Assembly (NCBI RefSeq): GCF_004519315.1
Contig: NZ_SOZE01000019.1
Coordinates: 49,297-113,296 of the forward strand
DNA: 64,000 bases
From: Mucilaginibacter psychrotolerans
GTDB lineage: Bacteria > Bacteroidota > Bacteroidia > Sphingobacteriales > Sphingobacteriaceae
Direction: 5' to 3'
The stretch's first letter is position 1; each line of letters begins with the position of its first letter. The notes beneath the pieces were generated by a model. It was not told the DNA's origin and searched no databases. It worked only from the letters and a program-made list of their open reading frames with translations. Both the position numbers and the translations under genes were made by a program. Shown here one piece after another: positions 61,486-64,000 of this stretch.

Positions 61486-61905
61486 ATGAAAACTAACCGC
61501 ACATTTACCATGATAAAGCCCGATGCAGTAGCAAACGGCCATATCGGCGCTATTTTAGACCATATTACCAAAGCGGGCTTTAAAATAGTAGCCCTTAAAT
61601 ACACCGCACTAAGTGCACAAAAAGCAGGCGAATTTTATGCTGTGCATGCAGAGCGCGGTTTCTATGCCGACCTGGTAGCCTTTATGTCATCAGGCCCTAT
61701 TGTAGCTGCTATTTTGGAAAAAGATAATGCCATTGCAGATTTCCGTGCTTTGATTGGCGCAACCGATCCATCTAAAGCCGAAGCGGGCACTATCCGCCAG
61801 CTTTTTGCTAAATCTATAGAAGCAAACGCGGTACACGGTTCAGACTCTGACGAGAACGCCGACATAGAAGGCAACTTCTTTTTCTCTGCTTTCGAAAGGT
61901 TCTAA
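61486..61905 (+). CDS. ndk: Nucleoside diphosphate kinase
   Basis: A 139-residue enzyme that transfers the gamma-phosphate between nucleoside tri- and diphosphates. It starts with TFTMIKPDAVANGHIG and carries the phosphohistidine H117 in the motif NAVHGSDSDENA. Length and sequence fit the family precisely. It has its own promoter and terminator, so it is a single-gene unit divergent from nrnA. Confidence 0.98.
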   Translation: MKTNRTFTMIKPDAVANGHIGAILDHITKAGFKIVALKYTALSAQKAGEFYAVHAERGFYADLVAFMSSGPIVAAILEKDNAIADFRALIGATDPSKAEAGTIRQLFAKSIEANAVHGSDSDENADIEGNFFFSAFERF

Positions 61906-61917
61906 TAACCAATACAC

Positions 61918-61954
61918 AACAAAGGGCCTGCAATAAATTGCGGGCCCTTTGTTA
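61918..61954 (+). terminator. Rho-independent terminator after ndk
   Basis: AACAAAGGGCC pairs with GGCCCTTTGTT, and inside the loop GCAAT pairs with ATTGC. It lies 12 bases past the stop codon. Confidence 0.88.
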
Positions 61955-61980
61955 TTAAATTCCTCTTGCATTTTATAATA

Positions 61981-62012
61981 TTGCTTGTTAGCTTTACGTT
62001 ATAATTACTTTG
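61981..62012 (+). promoter_or_regulatory. Probable promoter of the 65-residue membrane protein gene
   Basis: TTACTTTG (62005-62012) matches seven of eight bases of TAnnTTTG, with TTG at 61981-61983, 21 bases upstream. The distance to the ATG at 62034 gives a short leader. Confidence 0.4.
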
Positions 62013-62033
62013 CAATAAGTCCAGATAAGAATC

Positions 62034-62231
62034 ATGAAAGCCCTGTTTAAATACGTCGTTTATTCTGTTATAATCGTCACTATTTTATTGGTGTCTTTAG
62101 ATATCTTCCGCTATCACCCCGAGGCCCAGTTTGCTTTTATCTTCCCCGGCATATTTTTGTTGGCGTTTTCGCACATTATGGATGATGCCCTTCGAGGTAT
62201 TACGGCCCGCATACGCTTAGGTCGCCGGTAA
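62034..62231 (+). CDS. Small two-segment membrane protein
   Basis: A 65-residue protein with two hydrophobic segments (about 7-24, YVVYSVIIVTILLVSLDIF, and 30-48, FAFIFPGIFLLAFSH), a short loop and a basic end (RGITARIRLGRR). Family unknown. Its stop codon TAA abuts the stop codon of the convergent DUF721 gene directly (TAATTA), leaving no space for a terminator. Confidence 0.65.
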   Translation: MKALFKYVVYSVIIVTILLVSLDIFRYHPEAQFAFIFPGIFLLAFSHIMDDALRGITARIRLGRR

Positions 62232-62522
62232 TTACAAAAACACTATTTCTTCTACCAATACGGTGTGTGCCTCGTCGTTTATTTTGGCGATAATTTGGCT
62301 GCGCATGTTTACGAGCTCGTTTTTCACTACCGACGATTCTATGCGCAAAAACAGCTTCCTATCCCGTATGAATAATTCTTTGGTACGGTTGGCCATGGGC
62401 TTGCCCACAATATCAGACCAATTGGCTACCACGTGGGTTTCATCGAAACGGCGTTTTATTTTGTACACATTAAGCATCTGCTCAATGGCTTCCTTAATGG
62501 ATTTATCGTTTGCTTTACGCAT
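62232..62522 (-). CDS. DUF721 (DciA-like) protein
   Basis: A 96-residue protein with the DUF721 pattern (VVANWSDIVGKPMANRT, LFLRIESSVVKNELVNMRSQI). DciA-type DUF721 proteins help load the replicative helicase in many bacteria; short Bacteroidota forms next to recF are a known arrangement. Its ATG lies inside recF, with an 8-base overlap at 62515-62522, so translation of the two is coupled. Confidence 0.85.
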   Translation of the reverse strand: MRKANDKSIKEAIEQMLNVYKIKRRFDETHVVANWSDIVGKPMANRTKELFIRDRKLFLRIESSVVKNELVNMRSQIIAKINDEAHTVLVEEIVFL

Positions 62523-63615
62523 CTATATTGCCCTCCGTTACCTTAAATAATTTTACGTCGACTTTTATTGCCTCAAATACCTGTTGTACCCTGCTTATGC
62601 TGGTATCGGTAATGAACACCTGCCCAAAATCGTTGTTGCTTACCATCTGCATCAGCTTGGTTACGCGGCCATCATCTAGCTTATCAAAAATATCATCCAG
62701 CAACAACAAAGGCTTAAAGCCATTTTTTTGCGTGAGGAAGGTGTACTGCGCCAGCTTCAAAGCAATCAGAAACGATTTCTGCTGCCCCTGCGAGCCGAAC
62801 TTTTTCATGGGCATGCCATGTATGTTGAATTGCAGGTCGTCCTTATGAATGCCGCTGGTGGTACGCTCCAGTATGCGATCTCGCTCGATGTTCTTTTTTA
62901 GCAGGGTTGCCAGGCTATCGGCAAGTAATTGCGATTCGTAAACCAATTCTACCTGCTCGGCACCGTTGCTAATAAAGCTGTAGTGCTGGTTGAAGATGGG
63001 GGTGAACGCTTCCATAAATGCCCTGCGCTTTTGAAACAGACGGGTGCCCGATGCCGTGAGCTGTTCATCCATTACGGCCAGTAGCTCCGGGTCGTACCGG
63101 CCGGTGTCGGCAATCTGTTTCAGCATCGCGTTGCGGTTGGCCAGGAATTTGTTGTAGGCAATCAGTTCATCCAGATACTGGTTATCTGTTTGCGATATTA
63201 CATTATCTATGAATTTGCGGCGTTCTTCGCTGCCCTCAATGATGATACTGATGTCGTACGGTGATACCATTACCAGCGGCAGCAGCCCTATATGGTCGGC
63301 CAGGCGCTGGTAATCTTTCTTATTGCGTTTGAATTGTTTTTTTTGATTGCGCTTTACGCCGCAGGCCACCACTTCTTTATTGCCGTTTTTCTCGAACACG
63401 CCGTTCACCATAAAAAAGTCGGCTCCTTGCTTTATCTGCTGGCTATCTATGGGGTTAAAATAACTTTTACAGAGGCTGAGGTAGTGCACCGCATCCAGCA
63501 GGTTGGTTTTGCCTGCGCCATTATTTCCTACAAAAGCATTTACGCCCGGGCTGAGGGTGAGCTCGGCTTCGGTATAATTCTTAAAATTTAAAAAGGAGAG
63601 CTGCTGCAGGTACAT
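62515..63615 (-). CDS. recF: DNA replication/repair protein RecF
   Basis: The 366-residue SMC-like ATPase helps load RecA at gaps. The Walker A motif is GNNGAGKTNLLDAVHYL (about 31-47), the ABC-type signature is GSQGQQKSFLIALKLAQ, and Walker B is PLLLLDDIFDKLDDGR. The N-terminal FLNFKNYTEAEL motif is standard. The gene overlaps the DUF721 gene and is transcribed away from the right window end. Confidence 0.96.
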   Translation of the reverse strand: MYLQQLSFLNFKNYTEAELTLSPGVNAFVGNNGAGKTNLLDAVHYLSLCKSYFNPIDSQQIKQGADFFMVNGVFEKNGNKEVVACGVKRNQKKQFKRNKKDYQRLADHIGLLPLVMVSPYDISIIIEGSEERRKFIDNVISQTDNQYLDELIAYNKFLANRNAMLKQIADTGRYDPELLAVMDEQLTASGTRLFQKRRAFMEAFTPIFNQHYSFISNGAEQVELVYESQLLADSLATLLKKNIERDRILERTTSGIHKDDLQFNIHGMPMKKFGSQGQQKSFLIALKLAQYTFLTQKNGFKPLLLLDDIFDKLDDGRVTKLMQMVSNNDFGQVFITDTSISRVQQVFEAIKVDVKLFKVTEGNIDA

Positions 63616-64000
63616 GGGATGGCAAATTTAGGGATTTAGGTTGATTGGTGAGTGGTGAATGGTTGATTAAGTTAATCCGCCTCTTCGTTAAATGTTTTTA
63701 ATCAAAGAAAATAAGGGTTAATAGAAAAAAGCGTTAGCGATTGCAGTGGAAACCCCGGAATGGAGCAGCACTTCTATCAGCGCTGTGGAATGAGGAGTTG
63801 TAACGGAAAGCGCGGGCCGAAGGCAACGCCATAATAATTGTCTGAATCAGAATTTTTCGCTGTTGTTGATATTAAAGGTGCTCAAGAGATTCTGTGTTAA
63901 TAATCAAATATTTTTTAATTTTGATTTATTAAAGGCGGCTTAAGTCAGCCTGTTTAGGGCAGTTCATCATTTAATGGCTGCCCTAACCCTTTTAAACCGC
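63616..64000. other. Intergenic region at right window end
   Basis: No gene is recognised in these 385 bases. It holds a structured repeat-like segment (63729-63832, described separately), an AT-rich inverted repeat TTAATAATCAAA/TTTGATTTATTAA (63897-63932) and a hairpin TTAGGGCAG/CTGCCCTAA (63954-63986) followed by CCCTTTT, which may end a transcript coming from either side. The recF promoter is expected at 63620-63720, but no clear -7 box was found. Confidence 0.5.
63729..63832. repeat. Intergenic repeat-like element
   Basis: Two related units, ATTGCAGTGGAAACCCCGG (63750-63768 region) and GTTGTAACGGAAAGCGCGG (63798-63816 region), flank a small hairpin (CAGCAC...GCGCTG). The outer ends AAGCGTTAGCG and GGCAACGCC are partly complementary. 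Comparable sequences with this GCGGAAAGC core are found between genes in many Bacteroidota genomes as I recall, with no known function. A search would be needed to confirm that this is one of them. Confidence 0.45.

Overview
The window comes from the chromosome of a Bacteroidota bacterium, most likely a soil or plant-associated Sphingobacteriaceae member close to Mucilaginibacter or Pedobacter. This is inferred from SusC/SusD-type outer-membrane uptake genes, an ECF sigma/FecR pair, -7 boxes of the type TAnnTTTG in front of ndk and the tRNA gene, weak ribosome binding sites with some GTG/TTG starts, and DHp motifs of the SHxLRxPxxNI type. No prophage, insertion sequence, CRISPR array or rRNA operon was seen.

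Left part (621-13665, + strand): a complete starch/maltodextrin locus. SusC-like and SusD-like proteins and a SusE-like lipoprotein capture malto-oligosaccharides at the surface. A SusA-like GH13 enzyme, an MFS maltose-type transporter, a type I pullulanase and a CBM48-GH13 lipoprotein follow. A strong terminator separates susCDE from the enzyme block. Next come tRNA-Ser(GGA) on the minus strand and a second glycan module, a GH9 glucanase with an exported epimerase of the N-acylglucosamine/cellobiose 2-epimerase family.

Middle part (18390-36573): housekeeping and accessory genes. These include a DoxX-like protein, a di-heme cytochrome c peroxidase, a Crp-type regulator group, an ArsR-SRPBCC-alpha/beta hydrolase unit and a 1130-residue PAS-rich histidine kinase with a degenerate receiver. 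A minus-strand cluster then combines a TonB receptor, an MFS permease and three AhpD/carboxymuconolactone-decarboxylase-like proteins.

36751-45332: an acyltransferase, a decayed Omp28-like/DUF6029 pseudogene and two proteins that carry a histidine-kinase dimerisation (DHp) segment but no ATPase domain. The second of these is fused to a receiver, lies divergent to an XRE regulator and sits in a visibly AT-rich islet with a zinc-ribbon protein and a 38-residue membrane peptide. A GbsR-like regulator and a VCBS/ASPIC protein follow.

Right part (45955-64000): a (6-4)-photolyase-like protein that seems to have lost its iron-sulfur cysteines, two short-chain dehydrogenase/epimerase genes, and a sigma/anti-sigma/STN module whose receptor has 16-residue surface repeats instead of a TonB plug and barrel. 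A LytS/LytTR two-component pair is followed by conserved core genes: ansA, tatD, two FKBP isomerases, nrnA, ndk, a DUF721 gene and recF.

The strongest candidates for new biology are the TonB receptor/MFS/triple AhpD cluster, the ATPase-less DHp proteins, the STN-repeat sigma module and the cluster-less photolyase. All functional names rest on motif reading without database searches.
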